The notes under the pieces were generated by a model. The model was not told the DNA's origin. It did no database searches and saw nothing but the letters and a program-made list of their open reading frames with translations. DNA of 64,000 bases from the NCBI GenBank assembly GCA_024232965.1, contig JACKQF010000002.1, positions 1 through 64,000 of the forward strand, given 5' to 3'. Below are positions 6,844 through 15,922 of this stretch, piece by piece. Numbering within the stretch: position 1 is the first letter of the stretch; every line of letters begins with the position of its first letter. This stretch comes from Verrucomicrobiaceae bacterium (GTDB lineage Bacteria > Verrucomicrobiota > Verrucomicrobiia > Verrucomicrobiales > Verrucomicrobiaceae). The position numbers and the translations under genes are program-made.

Positions 6844-8076
6844 ATGCCGCGCCTGTTGTTGTTTGTTTGGTTTTTACTAATGCCGAGGTGCCTCCATGCC
6901 GAATCGGTCAGGGTGGAGTTGCTGCCTGATGGCGGGATGCTGAGGGGTGGAGAGCGCTACTTCATCAAGGGTGCTGGTGCGCATGATCCCTTTGCGGAAG
7001 TGGCGCAGCGCGGTGGCAACTCGATTCGCATCTGGAGCGAGCGCGACCTACCACAAGCACTGGAGGCGGCGGAAAAACTGGATCTCACCGTTTGCGCGGG
7101 CATCTGGTTGGAGCCGGAGTGCTCTTGGTTTTCGTACGCCAACCCACAGCATTGCAAGAAGCAGCTTGAACGTGTGCGCCAGGTCGTCAGGCAATACCGG
7201 GATCACGCCTCGCTGCTGCTGTGGGGTATCGGCAATGAGTCCGAAGGCGACGGAGGAAATGACGCGTACTGGCAGCAGCTGAATCGCCTCGCCAGAATGG
7301 TTCACGAAGAAGATCCAGCACATCCAACTTTCACGGCCGTTGCGGGTCTCAGCCCAGAAAAGGCCGCAGGCTTGAACCAGCATACGCCAGATCTGGACTT
7401 GGTCGGCATCAACACCTACGCCGCGCTGCCCGCGCTCCGGGAACATCTGGTGAAGGTTGGCTGGACGCGGCCATGGGTGGTCACGGAGTTTGGTCCGAAG
7501 GGGTTTTGGGAATCGCCGCAAACCGCATGGAAGGCGGCCATCGAGCAAACGAGCACTCAAAAAGCGGCAACCATTCGGACCAACTACCAAAAGACCATTG
7601 CCCCTGCGGGCATGTGTGTCGGCAGCTATCTTTTCCTGTGGGGCCAAAAGCAGGAGGCGACATCGACATGGTTCGGCGTTTTCACTGCCTCGGGCGAGTC
7701 CACGGAGACAGCTGACGTGATGCAGGAGCTGTGGGCAGGGAAAGTCCCGTCGAACCAAGCTCCAAGACTGACGTCCATGAAGTGCAGCGCCACCGCATTG
7801 AAATCCGCGCAAGTCTTCACCGCCCAAGTCGAGGCGAACGATGCAGATGGCGATCCTCTGCAGTTCCGGTGGGAAATCGCCGATGATCTCCGCAAACGCG
7901 ACCAGCAAGGACGTGAGAAGCCTCCGCCTCTGATTCAAGGGCTCATCAAGGCGGACGGAAACCGCGCAACGATCCATGCGCCAGCCAAGCCGGGTGCGTA
8001 TCGCGTTTTCGTCTTTGTTTCCGATGGCAAGGGTCATGCCGCAACGGCGAATGTGCCGCTGCAAGTGAGCGACTAG
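6844..8076 (+). CDS. Secreted TIM-barrel glycoside hydrolase (GH2-like catalytic domain) with C-terminal Ig-like domain
   Basis: This 410-residue protein starts with a signal peptide (MPRLLLFVWFLLMPRCLHA). Residues about 25-300 resemble the catalytic barrel of the GH2 group: the acid/base Glu132 lies in GIGNESEG and the likely nucleophile Glu215 in VVTEFGPKGF. Residues about 310-410 look like an Ig or cadherin-like beta domain (VEANDADGDPLQFRW, YRVFVFVSDGKG). The frame is open from 6802, but only ATG 6844 puts a signal peptide at the N-terminus. It is likely a periplasmic or secreted enzyme for polysaccharide breakdown; the substrate is not evident. It follows the repeat array and has no close partner on its strand. 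Confidence 0.75.
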   Translation: MPRLLLFVWFLLMPRCLHAESVRVELLPDGGMLRGGERYFIKGAGAHDPFAEVAQRGGNSIRIWSERDLPQALEAAEKLDLTVCAGIWLEPECSWFSYANPQHCKKQLERVRQVVRQYRDHASLLLWGIGNESEGDGGNDAYWQQLNRLARMVHEEDPAHPTFTAVAGLSPEKAAGLNQHTPDLDLVGINTYAALPALREHLVKVGWTRPWVVTEFGPKGFWESPQTAWKAAIEQTSTQKAATIRTNYQKTIAPAGMCVGSYLFLWGQKQEATSTWFGVFTASGESTETADVMQELWAGKVPSNQAPRLTSMKCSATALKSAQVFTAQVEANDADGDPLQFRWEIADDLRKRDQQGREKPPPLIQGLIKADGNRATIHAPAKPGAYRVFVFVSDGKGHAATANVPLQVSD

Positions 8077-8203
8077 TTCGAATTGAATCGGAAGCTGGAA
8101 CCGAAGAGAAACAAACCCTCTCAGCCAAGCAATCGAGCTGCCTGGATAAAGAGCAATCTCACCTTCGCTCGTTTGGATCGCCCGCCCCACTGCGACTTCG
8201 CAC

Positions 8204-8226
8204 AGTCGGTAGGGAGAAGCTGCGCC
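8204..8226. repeat. REP-like sequence, partial copy
   Basis: AGTCGGTAGGGA at 8204-8215 is identical to 12 bases of the palindrome at 45502-45534. Over 23 bases the two loci agree at about 18. This copy lacks the full palindrome, so it may be a decayed member of the same family of intergenic repeats. Confidence 0.4.
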
Positions 8227-8234
8227 ACCAGGAA

Positions 8235-8259
8235 TGGCAATTTGCGATTGAAATTGCCA
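8235..8259 (+). terminator. Hairpin between the glycosidase and the FmdB-like gene
   Basis: TGGCAATTT and AAATTGCCA form a perfect 9-bp stem with a 7-nt loop. No T-run follows on either strand, so it is a weak candidate for a terminator and could instead be an RNA-stabilising hairpin or a protein-binding palindrome. Confidence 0.4.
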
Positions 8260-8303
8260 CGCTCTCCGAACACGTTTGGCTCTCAAACAAATCCACCGAC
8301 TCC

Positions 8304-8507
8304 ATGCCAACTTACGTTTACGAAACCATCCCCGCGAATCCTGATGAGCAGCCGCGCCGTTTCGAGTTGCAGCAGAAAATGAGCGACCCAGCCCTGACCA
8401 CCGATCCAAAGACTGGCGAACCGGTGCGTCGCATCATCACTGGCGGCAGCGGTGGCTGGATCACGCACGGCACCAGCATCATGTCCATGAAGACGAAGGG
8501 GCGATGA
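8304..8507 (+). CDS. FmdB-family-like small protein lacking the zinc-ribbon cysteines
   Basis: This 67-residue protein has the FmdB framework: MPTYVYE at the start, ELQQKMSDPALT in the middle, then GEPVRRIITGGSGG. FmdB proteins normally carry two CxxC pairs that bind zinc, one after the first strand and one after the LT/P segment. Here those places read ETIPANPDEQ and TTDPKTGEP, and the protein has no cysteine at all. It therefore keeps the fold but cannot bind zinc in the usual way. FmdB proteins have been proposed as regulators, but the function is poorly known. It is alone on its strand; a decayed gene faces it. Confidence 0.75.
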   Translation: MPTYVYETIPANPDEQPRRFELQQKMSDPALTTDPKTGEPVRRIITGGSGGWITHGTSIMSMKTKGR

Positions 8508-8531
8508 TCGTCCCTGCCGTCGCGGCACGGC

Positions 8532-8867
8532 TTACGGCTTCGCCGCCTCCAATAGCAGGCGCATCATTTCTTCAGCAGCGCCCGTGCTCACGGTCTTGAT
8601 CAGCGCGCGATCGGTGCTGTAACCGAGATCATAAGTGATACCCGGACAGCCAAAGGTGTCATAGGAGCGCAGCTTCAACACTTGCTCCTTCTCCGAGGTC
8701 AACCAGGGGCTCGGATTGATGGGCGCACTCTCCGGCTCAATGGTGAGGCGATACTCCCGCGGTCCGATGCACATGCATTCGCCCAAACGCACCTCGGGAG
8801 GAGCCCCAAGGGCGCTTATTCGGTACGGCGACATTCTGCCCATTGCCGAAGGTCGGCAAAACGACAA
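8532..8867 (-). pseudogene. Remnant of an M14-like zinc carboxypeptidase with its core deleted
   Basis: The 111-codon frame joins two parts. The first (YRLTIEPESAPINPSPW) resembles the N-terminal beta domain of M14-type carboxypeptidases found in this phylum. The second (YDTFGCPGITYDLGYSTDRAL, then AAEEMMRLLLEAAK) resembles the C-terminal end of such enzymes. The zinc-binding HxxE and the catalytic centre that should lie between them are absent, so an internal deletion that kept the frame is the simplest reading. The family assignment is tentative; a small functional protein is possible but less likely. It ends next to the complete TIM-barrel gene on the same strand. Confidence 0.4.
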
Positions 8868-8895
8868 AGTTGGCGAACAGCTACATGGGTGAGGC

Positions 8896-9771
8896 TCACG
8901 CCAGCGCCTCTTGGCAATACTGCACGCACTTCGCGACTTCCTTCACCGCATCGGAGCCTTCAGGAATCGGGTATTCTAGCTCAACCTCGGCAGGGAAAGT
9001 CCACTTCTCTTGCTTCATCAACTGCAGCACTTCCTTGATCGGCGTCTGGCCCTGGCCCCAAGGCAGGTTGCCACCGTCGGCGGTGCGGTCCTTGAGGTGC
9101 AGGTTCACGATGCGGTCGTGGTATTTCTCCAGCACGGGGATTGGCGACTTGCCCTTGGAACCCGCGACGTAGTGGCCGATGTCGAGGTTCAGGCCGATGT
9201 ATTCACCGAGTTCGAAAATCGGGTCGTGATATTCCATTTCGGGCAGATTGTTCGTGTGGTTATGGAAGCCGACCCAGATCTTGTGCTTGTCCGCAAACGG
9301 TGCGACGCGCTTGGCGAGGATGGCATTGCGCTCGGTGGTCACACCGGCGCATCCCAGCGCCTTGGCTACGAGGAAGCTAAACTCAATCTCTTCGTCCGAC
9401 GGACCGAAGCCCATCTTGTGGATGTGAATGTTCACGCCCGCATCGTTGAACATCTTCCGCAGTTCAACGCACTTCGCCAGTTGCTGCTCACGTTCGGCAT
9501 CGGTAGCCTTACCCTTGATGGCGGCAAAATCCTGGATCGGACCGCCCATGAGCTCGGTCTCGCTGATGCCGCAGTCAAGCAACGCCTTCAGCGTCTCCTC
9601 CGCCGTCTTCGCCATGCTGCGGTAGCTGTAGGTGATGCAGCCAATGCGCACGCCACCGAAGACGGAATTGGGTTTATCAGCGGCGGAAACAAGCCGTGGG
9701 AGGTTGAAACCAGTCGCGGCTGCGACAGCGGTGCCAAGGAAATGGCGACGGGAAAGCGAGTTTGAGTTCAT
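8896..9771 (-). CDS. Tat-exported sugar phosphate isomerase/epimerase-like TIM-barrel protein
   Basis: This 291-residue protein begins with a twin-arginine signal (LSRRHFLGTAVAAATGF). The mature part is an AP-endonuclease-2/xylose-isomerase-like barrel: it has IGCITYSYRS early on, then GFHNHTNN, GLNLDIGHYVAG and VNLHLKDRT, which supply the His, Asp and Glu ligands of the metal centre in this fold. The family includes sugar isomerases, epimerases and dehydratases. Export in this phylum is common for members that work on periplasmic sugars. Two truncated copies of its 3' end lie at 4785-4975 and 6047-6155. The start is set by the Tat signal. Confidence 0.85.
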   Translation of the reverse strand: MNSNSLSRRHFLGTAVAAATGFNLPRLVSAADKPNSVFGGVRIGCITYSYRSMAKTAEETLKALLDCGISETELMGGPIQDFAAIKGKATDAEREQQLAKCVELRKMFNDAGVNIHIHKMGFGPSDEEIEFSFLVAKALGCAGVTTERNAILAKRVAPFADKHKIWVGFHNHTNNLPEMEYHDPIFELGEYIGLNLDIGHYVAGSKGKSPIPVLEKYHDRIVNLHLKDRTADGGNLPWGQGQTPIKEVLQLMKQEKWTFPAEVELEYPIPEGSDAVKEVAKCVQYCQEALA

Positions 9772-10477
9772 AATGAGGTTGGATTGGAGTGTGCGGCTAC
9801 TTCTGCCTGAATTCTGGGAAAATCAAGGACGTGGAAAATGGGGTGGGAAGCTGCGATGGATTCGTCGACACGATTCCGAGATCCCGAACTTTGAGCGGCA
9901 TAAGGGCCTCCCTTCTCGAAATCCGGACGAACGCGAAACCAGGGTCACCGCGCAACTGCATGACAATCTGGAAAGTGCTGCCGGCGATGCGTCGATAAGT
10001 GGAAGGGGTAGTTGATTTTGAGCCCAGCGAAACTTCCGACACCGATCTAAAGCGACGACCGCATCCTCGTCCAAGATGCCGATTGATTCCAGTGGAGTCG
10101 AAATAAACCACGCCAACAGAACACAAAACCACCACCAAGAATTTTCTTGGCGGAGCGGACAGGAAAGCTATTCTGGCGAGCATTCAAAAATCCGTGATGA
10201 GTCCGGCCCCAACGATTCTCCAGCGCCATAAATCAGGCATAAAACCGCTCGTATCGGACTCCATTTGTCACTCCGAGTTCCGATTTTTTCATTGTTCCAA
10301 CTCCATCTCCTCCGTCCGGGCGCCATTTTTAAAAGTAATCTCCTATCTGACAGACACTTCTCAGCGCCATCCCGATAAATACTCCGGCACGATTTCTGCG
10401 GGCAGGTTGGCCGGGCCGAGCCCCTTCGAAGAAATCGTTCGACAGTCTCACCCTGAGCCACCCTTTCCTTCGACGCC
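9772..10477. other. Long intergenic stretch without a recognisable gene
   Basis: About 700 bp separate the divergent TIM-barrel gene and the giant repeat protein gene. Short open frames occur on both strands, but their translations show no domain, no signal peptide and no supported start. I see no tRNA, no clear riboswitch and no strong promoter, although the promoters of both flanking genes must lie here. Confidence 0.5.
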
Positions 10478-13400
10478 ATGACATTCCGCGTTCTTCCCCA
10501 CCTGTTCTTCCCGTTGTTGTGGTCCGCCAGCGTGCTGGCGACGCAGATCGACATCACCATCCCAGGTGCTTCATCCGGCTTTCCCTACGGCGGTGCCGTG
10601 ACGGCCCTGCCGAACGGGAACTTCGTGGTGGTGGAGTCAGACTTCAATGTGCCCGGCGGTGCGGAGAATGTGGGTGCGGTGCGACTCTTCAGCGTGAATG
10701 GAACCCTGATCAGCACGCTCACGGGCTCCACGCAGGATGACGAGGTGGGCAGCGGCGGAGTGAAGGTGCTGGCCAACGGGAACTTTCTTGTTCTGAGTCC
10801 AGGCTGGGACAATGGCGGTGCAGTGGATGCCGGTGCAGTGACATGGTGCAGCGCGGTCACGGGAGTGGAGGGAGAGGTGTCGTCGGCGAACTCGCTGGTC
10901 GGGTCGTCCACGGAGGACTGGGTGGGAGACGAGTCTCCACTCTCCGATGAGTATCCAGTGGTGCTGCTGGACAACGGGAATTACGTCGTAAATACGCCCT
11001 ATTGGGCCAATGGCAGCCAGCGCAACGCCGGTGCGGTGACCTGGGGAGATGGGGCGACGGGCGTGAGCGGGGAGATTTCCGCCGCCAACTCGCTGGTTGG
11101 AGTCGCTGCATTCGACTTTGTCGGCGGTGGCGGAGTGACGGTGCTGACCAATGGGCACTATGTGGTGGCCAGCCCGAACTGGAACCGCAGTTTCTACAGC
11201 GGAGTGGGTGCTGTGACTTGGGCGGACAAAGGAACGGGAGTGAAGGGTGAGGTGTCCATTACCAACTCGCTGGTGGGGCGGTATGTGGGCGATCAAGTCG
11301 GAGGCCCTTCGGGCGACAGCAACGCCGTGGTACCGCTGAGCAATGGGGACTATGTGGTGTGTTCGCCCTCGGCTCACAACACGGAGTCCACCCAGCAATT
11401 CAATCCGAACTTCTGCGGTGCAGTGACGTGGTGCAACGGCGCCACGGGTCGGGTCGGGGAGATCTCCAGCGCCGCCTCGCTGATGGGTTACTGGTCAAAC
11501 GCGATGGTTGGCAGCGGCGGGGTGAAGGAACTGACCAATGGCGCGGTAGTGGTCATTAGCGAGCGCTGGAACAATGGCGGTTCTGCCACCGAGTTGGGTG
11601 CGGTGACGTGGTGCCCGAATGCAGCGGCAATGACAGGTTTTGTCTCCGCTGCCAACTCACTGGTGGGTGGCACGGCCGATGATCGAGTGGGCTATGATGG
11701 GGTGACGGTGCTGACGAACGGCAACTACGTGGTGGGCAGCACTTACTGGGACAATGGCTCGGTCGAAGATGCCGGGGCGGCCACCTGGGGCAGCGGCACG
11801 ACGGGCGTCGTTGGCGTGGTGTCCGCCGCCAACTCGCTGGTGGGCAGCAGCTTGCAGGACCGCGTGGGCGAAGGCGTGGCAGCACTGACCAATGGCAATG
11901 CGGTGGTGTGGGCATCGAGTTGGGATGACGGCGCAGTGGAGAATGTGGGTGCAGTGACGTGGATGAACGGCACCACCGGGCTCATAGGGCCGGTGACGAC
12001 TGCTAACTCGTTGGCGGGCAACGCAAAAGACAATCGTGTCGGACATGGAGGTGTGGAGGTGCTATCCAATGGCAACTACGTGGTTTTGTCCAGATACTGG
12101 AACAATGGAGGAGCTGCGGAAACGGGGGCGGTCACCTGGTGTGATGGCAGTGTTGGTCGGCTGGGTTCGGTGACAACAGCAAACTCTCTGTACAATGTGG
12201 GGACTTTCGTTTCCGTGACCCCTTTGAAAGGCAACGGTAACTACCTAGTGCGTTACTCCAATTGGTCCAACGGCAAAGGATTCGCTGCCTGGGGCAACGG
12301 CAATGGCGGACTGAAGGGCGCGGTGGGCGCAGCCAATGCGCTGGTGGGCCAGACGGATCACGACATGGTGGGCTTCGAAGCGGTGACTTTGGCCAATGGC
12401 AACTACGTGGTGGTGAGCAGCCAGTGGATGAACCCGAACGGCAGCAATGGCCCAGCGACATTTGCCGGAGCCGTCACCTGGGGGAATGGCACATCGGGTG
12501 TGAAAGGAACCATCTCCGCCACGAACTCGCTGGTGGGCATGACGGAGGGAGATCTGGTGGGCTCTTCGAGAGTCGTGGAACTGAAGGACGGGAACTACTT
12601 GGTGCTGAGCTCCCAGTGGGACAACCCGGCAGGCACAGCGACTGCAAAAGTCGATGCCGGAGCCGCCACGTGGTGCAGCGGAACGACAGGACGGAAGGGT
12701 GTCATCACTCCGACGAACTCGTTGGTGGGGGACGGCAGGGTAATGCTAGGCAATTGGAACACCAATGTCCTTCCTGACGGAGGCTATATGCTACGCAGCT
12801 ACGGTGTCGAAGTGTATCCATCCAGCAAAACGGCAACCTATGCCACATCACTGGGCTTGGCTGGGGGACAATCGGTGGGTGCAATCGGTCTTGCAAATAC
12901 CGTTGTGGATCAGATTACCGCTTTCCAAGTGCCGAACGTGAACCCTCACACCTTTAGCTACGATGCAGGTCGGCAGCGGTTACTGGTTGGTCGCTATGGT
13001 GTAAAAAAAATCACCTTGCTGCAGGCAAAGTTGCCCGCACCGTCGGTGACGGCCAGCAGTGCGTCGTTGCCGATTCTGGCCACCACCCTTGCCATCAGGG
13101 GGAAGAACTTTGCGCCGCTGGCGGAGGACAACGTTGTCACCTTCAACAACGGCACCACCGGCGTGGTGACTGCAGCGACGCCCACGGAGCTGTCCGTCTC
13201 AGGGTTGAGCGGGCTCAAGCTTGGCACGCTGACCGCCGTGGTGAAGGTGCGCGGCGTTTCCAGCGGGAAGGCCGTGCAAGTGGCCAAGGTGGTGCCGGAG
13301 GTCACCCTGAGCACGGCGGCTCTGGGCGCCGGAGCCACAAGCCTCGTGATTCAGGGCGGTGGGTTCTCCACCACGTTGTCCAAGAATGTCGTGACCTTGA

Positions 13401-15922
13401 GCGGGGGAGCCACCGCCACGGTGACCGCCGCCACCCAGACCACGCTCACCGTCGCCGTGAGCGGGCTCAGCCGGGGGGCGCTATCGGCCGTGGTGAAGGT
13501 GAGCGGGATCTCCAGCGGCGCCGCGGTGCAGGTGGCCACCGTGGTGCCCGAGGTTCTGGAGCGCACGGCCCACATCGGTCTCACAGATACCACCGTGGTG
13601 ATCTACGGCGCGGGATTCTCCCCGATATTGGCGGAAAACGTGGTGAGCTTGGGTGGCGGAGTGACCGGGGTGGTGACGGCGGCCACTTCGACGAGCCTCA
13701 CGGTGGGCAGCCTCAGCGGCTTGAGCGAGGGGCCTCTCACGGCGGAGGTGACCACGGCAGGATTAGGCAGCGGTGCGCCTGTGCAGGTGGCCACGGTGAT
13801 CTCTGCGGCATCCGGTGCCATCCGGTTCGCCTCGGCTACCTACGTGGTCACACAGGGCACGGTGAGCGTGGAGCTCACGCTGGAGCACATTGGCAGCACC
13901 ACCGCCACGGGTGTGACCATTCAGACCGATGACGGTACGGCCAGTGCGCTGCCCTACTTCAAGGAGGCGCTGGCGGGAACGGACTACGTGGACCTTACGG
14001 GGCCGGCCACCACCGTGAACTTCGCCCTCGGCGAGGCCACAAAGACCGTCACGCTGACGCTCATGCCGAAGACCGGTGCCACGATTCCCAACAAGCGCTT
14101 CACCGCCACGCTCTCCGAGCCCGTGGCAGGTGCCTCGTTGGGCGACGTCACGCAGACGACGATCGAAATTCTGGCCACGGATTCCACCAAGCCCACCGTG
14201 ATTATCACGTCGCCTGCTGCCAATGCCAATGTCGCGGAAGGCGGCACGGTTGAAATGAAGGGCACAGCCACCGATGGCAAGGGGGTGGCGATGGTGCAGA
14301 TGTCCCTCAACGGGGGCACCTTCAGCGACTTGGCCATCACCTCGGCGGGCGGGCTGAAGGTGGCCTTCACCGCGCCCATCACTCCGGCGCCGGGGGTCAA
14401 TCAACTGGCCGTCAGGAGCATCGACATGCGGGGCAACATGAGCACAGTGGTGACTCGGTCGTTCAACTATAATGTGGTTCGCCCTCTGGTTTTGGATGTG
14501 ACCCCCACAGGATTCGGCACGGTGCCCTCCAAACTGGCTCTGACGAACTACAAAGTGGGCTTTCCTTACACGCTGGAGGCCAAACCAGCAGCGGGAAAAG
14601 TCTTCGACGGCTGGCTGGTAAGCGATCCCACGGGAGCGGCGGTCACCCCCGCCATGATGGAGGTGCCCAAGCTGACCTTCACCCATCAGGAGAACCTGAT
14701 GTTGACCGCCACCTTCATCGACACCCCCTTCGTTCCGGATGTGGTGGGGACCTTCAACGGACTCGTCTCTCCCGATACGATGCTGCCGGATCGTGACCCG
14801 GCGGGCGCCGGCCCGGAGGACGGCACGCCTGGCAGCAACGAGACCAGCGGCTTCCTGACCGCCACCGTCACGACCAAGGGAGCGCTCTCCGGCAAATTGA
14901 AGATCGACGGGCTGGAACTCCGCTTCTCGGGTGTGCTGGACAACGCGGGCAATGCGCGGTTTGGCAAGGATCGTGCAACCGTCATCGCCCTCGTCCGCCG
15001 GGGCAAGCTGCCGTTGGAGCTGGCACTCCACCTCGACCTCACCGGCGCGACCGATCACATGACGGGGACCGTCACCCAGCGCCAGGATGCGGAGGTGATG
15101 GCCGTTTCCCAGGTCCTGGCGGAGCGCGCCTTCTTCAGTGCCTCGCGCAAATTGAGCGCCGATCCGAGGGCGGAATCCGCCACGTCCGGAAAGCGCTTCA
15201 CCCTCGTGTTCCAGCATCTCGGCTCGCAGCCGGGCCTCACGGCGGCGGACTACCCTCAGGGCGATGGATATGCCACGGGAACGGTCTCGGCGACGGGGCA
15301 GGTGGTCTTCAGCGGCAGGTTCGCCGATGACACGCCGGTCACTTTTTCCGCGCCGCTGTCCGAGGCTTTGCGCTGGCCGTTGTTCGCCCCCCTGTATTCC
15401 AAAAAGGGCAGCATCAGCGGGTGGATTACCCTCGAAATCGCGACGGACTCCGACATGACCGGCCCCGGCCTTGCCTGGTATCGTCCGGTCCAGAGCACGC
15501 AGTGGTATCCGCAGGGCTGGCCGGCGGGGATCGCTGTGGATGCGCTGGGCGCGATCTATGTCGGCAGCCCCTCGCCGGTGCTGGGCACCTTGATCGCCCC
15601 GGATGCGGCCACAGGCAACGTGGGCGTGACGTTCTCCGACGGCAAGCTGGCCGCGCCGGTCGACAAAGCCATCAACATCACCCCGACTAACAAGGTGACC
15701 GTGGCACCTACCAGCGACAAAAGCTTCACCTGTGTCCTGGTGCCCTCCCAAGGGAACGTGAGCGGCAGCCTGACTCCCACCGGCGGCAGCAAGATGAGCT
15801 GGCGGGGCGTCTTGCTCCAAAAAGGCGCCAACCGTGGCGGCTACGGCTACTTCCTGACTGCGAAGCCTCGAACAGTAGATGGCACAGGCGAAGTCGGCGC
15901 GGTCAGAATGCTAACGAAGTAG
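10478..15922 (+). CDS. Giant secreted repeat protein with DUF5650-like repeats, IPT-like, Calx-beta and InlB-like domains
   Basis: This 1814-residue protein begins with a signal peptide (MTFRVLPHLFFPLLWSASVLA). Residues about 20-810 contain some twelve repeats of 60-70 residues, built from NSLVG, a GVTVLTNGNYVV-like strand, WDNG and GAVTWCNGTTG; this resembles repeats annotated as DUF5650. Then come three repeats of about 85 residues resembling IPT/TIG folds (about 850-1110), a Calx-beta-like domain (about 1115-1235), an Ig-like domain starting PTVIITSPA, an InlB-like repeat (about 1335-1420), and a C-terminal region found in other verrucomicrobial surface proteins. It is probably an outer-surface or secreted structural or adhesive protein. 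No sorting signal is obvious at the C-terminus. Its length and base composition fit a large accessory gene. Confidence 0.8.
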   Translation: MTFRVLPHLFFPLLWSASVLATQIDITIPGASSGFPYGGAVTALPNGNFVVVESDFNVPGGAENVGAVRLFSVNGTLISTLTGSTQDDEVGSGGVKVLANGNFLVLSPGWDNGGAVDAGAVTWCSAVTGVEGEVSSANSLVGSSTEDWVGDESPLSDEYPVVLLDNGNYVVNTPYWANGSQRNAGAVTWGDGATGVSGEISAANSLVGVAAFDFVGGGGVTVLTNGHYVVASPNWNRSFYSGVGAVTWADKGTGVKGEVSITNSLVGRYVGDQVGGPSGDSNAVVPLSNGDYVVCSPSAHNTESTQQFNPNFCGAVTWCNGATGRVGEISSAASLMGYWSNAMVGSGGVKELTNGAVVVISERWNNGGSATELGAVTWCPNAAAMTGFVSAANSLVGGTADDRVGYDGVTVLTNGNYVVGSTYWDNGSVEDAGAATWGSGTTGVVGVVSAANSLVGSSLQDRVGEGVAALTNGNAVVWASSWDDGAVENVGAVTWMNGTTGLIGPVTTANSLAGNAKDNRVGHGGVEVLSNGNYVVLSRYWNNGGAAETGAVTWCDGSVGRLGSVTTANSLYNVGTFVSVTPLKGNGNYLVRYSNWSNGKGFAAWGNGNGGLKGAVGAANALVGQTDHDMVGFEAVTLANGNYVVVSSQWMNPNGSNGPATFAGAVTWGNGTSGVKGTISATNSLVGMTEGDLVGSSRVVELKDGNYLVLSSQWDNPAGTATAKVDAGAATWCSGTTGRKGVITPTNSLVGDGRVMLGNWNTNVLPDGGYMLRSYGVEVYPSSKTATYATSLGLAGGQSVGAIGLANTVVDQITAFQVPNVNPHTFSYDAGRQRLLVGRYGVKKITLLQAKLPAPSVTASSASLPILATTLAIRGKNFAPLAEDNVVTFNNGTTGVVTAATPTELSVSGLSGLKLGTLTAVVKVRGVSSGKAVQVAKVVPEVTLSTAALGAGATSLVIQGGGFSTTLSKNVVTLSGGATATVTAATQTTLTVAVSGLSRGALSAVVKVSGISSGAAVQVATVVPEVLERTAHIGLTDTTVVIYGAGFSPILAENVVSLGGGVTGVVTAATSTSLTVGSLSGLSEGPLTAEVTTAGLGSGAPVQVATVISAASGAIRFASATYVVTQGTVSVELTLEHIGSTTATGVTIQTDDGTASALPYFKEALAGTDYVDLTGPATTVNFALGEATKTVTLTLMPKTGATIPNKRFTATLSEPVAGASLGDVTQTTIEILATDSTKPTVIITSPAANANVAEGGTVEMKGTATDGKGVAMVQMSLNGGTFSDLAITSAGGLKVAFTAPITPAPGVNQLAVRSIDMRGNMSTVVTRSFNYNVVRPLVLDVTPTGFGTVPSKLALTNYKVGFPYTLEAKPAAGKVFDGWLVSDPTGAAVTPAMMEVPKLTFTHQENLMLTATFIDTPFVPDVVGTFNGLVSPDTMLPDRDPAGAGPEDGTPGSNETSGFLTATVTTKGALSGKLKIDGLELRFSGVLDNAGNARFGKDRATVIALVRRGKLPLELALHLDLTGATDHMTGTVTQRQDAEVMAVSQVLAERAFFSASRKLSADPRAESATSGKRFTLVFQHLGSQPGLTAADYPQGDGYATGTVSATGQVVFSGRFADDTPVTFSAPLSEALRWPLFAPLYSKKGSISGWITLEIATDSDMTGPGLAWYRPVQSTQWYPQGWPAGIAVDALGAIYVGSPSPVLGTLIAPDAATGNVGVTFSDGKLAAPVDKAINITPTNKVTVAPTSDKSFTCVLVPSQGNVSGSLTPTGGSKMSWRGVLLQKGANRGGYGYFLTAKPRTVDGTGEVGAVRMLTK

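Noticed and set aside
6360..6845. Minus-strand open frame of 161 codons with seven-residue periodicity over the 21-bp array
   Set aside because: The period simply reflects the 21-bp DNA repeat. There is no domain, no credible start and a one-base slip changes the phase.
7048..8409. 453-codon minus-strand frame opposite the glycoside hydrolase
   Set aside because: It is antisense to a gene with signal peptide and catalytic motifs, and its own translation has none.
9010..9765. 251-codon plus-strand frame opposite the TIM-barrel gene
   Set aside because: Antisense to a gene with Tat signal and family motifs; the frame is open only because of GC-rich codon use.
13763..15820. 685-codon minus-strand frame inside the giant secreted protein gene
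   Set aside because: The plus strand codes for recognisable repeats and domains, while the minus-strand product is Arg, Gly and His rich without any domain.
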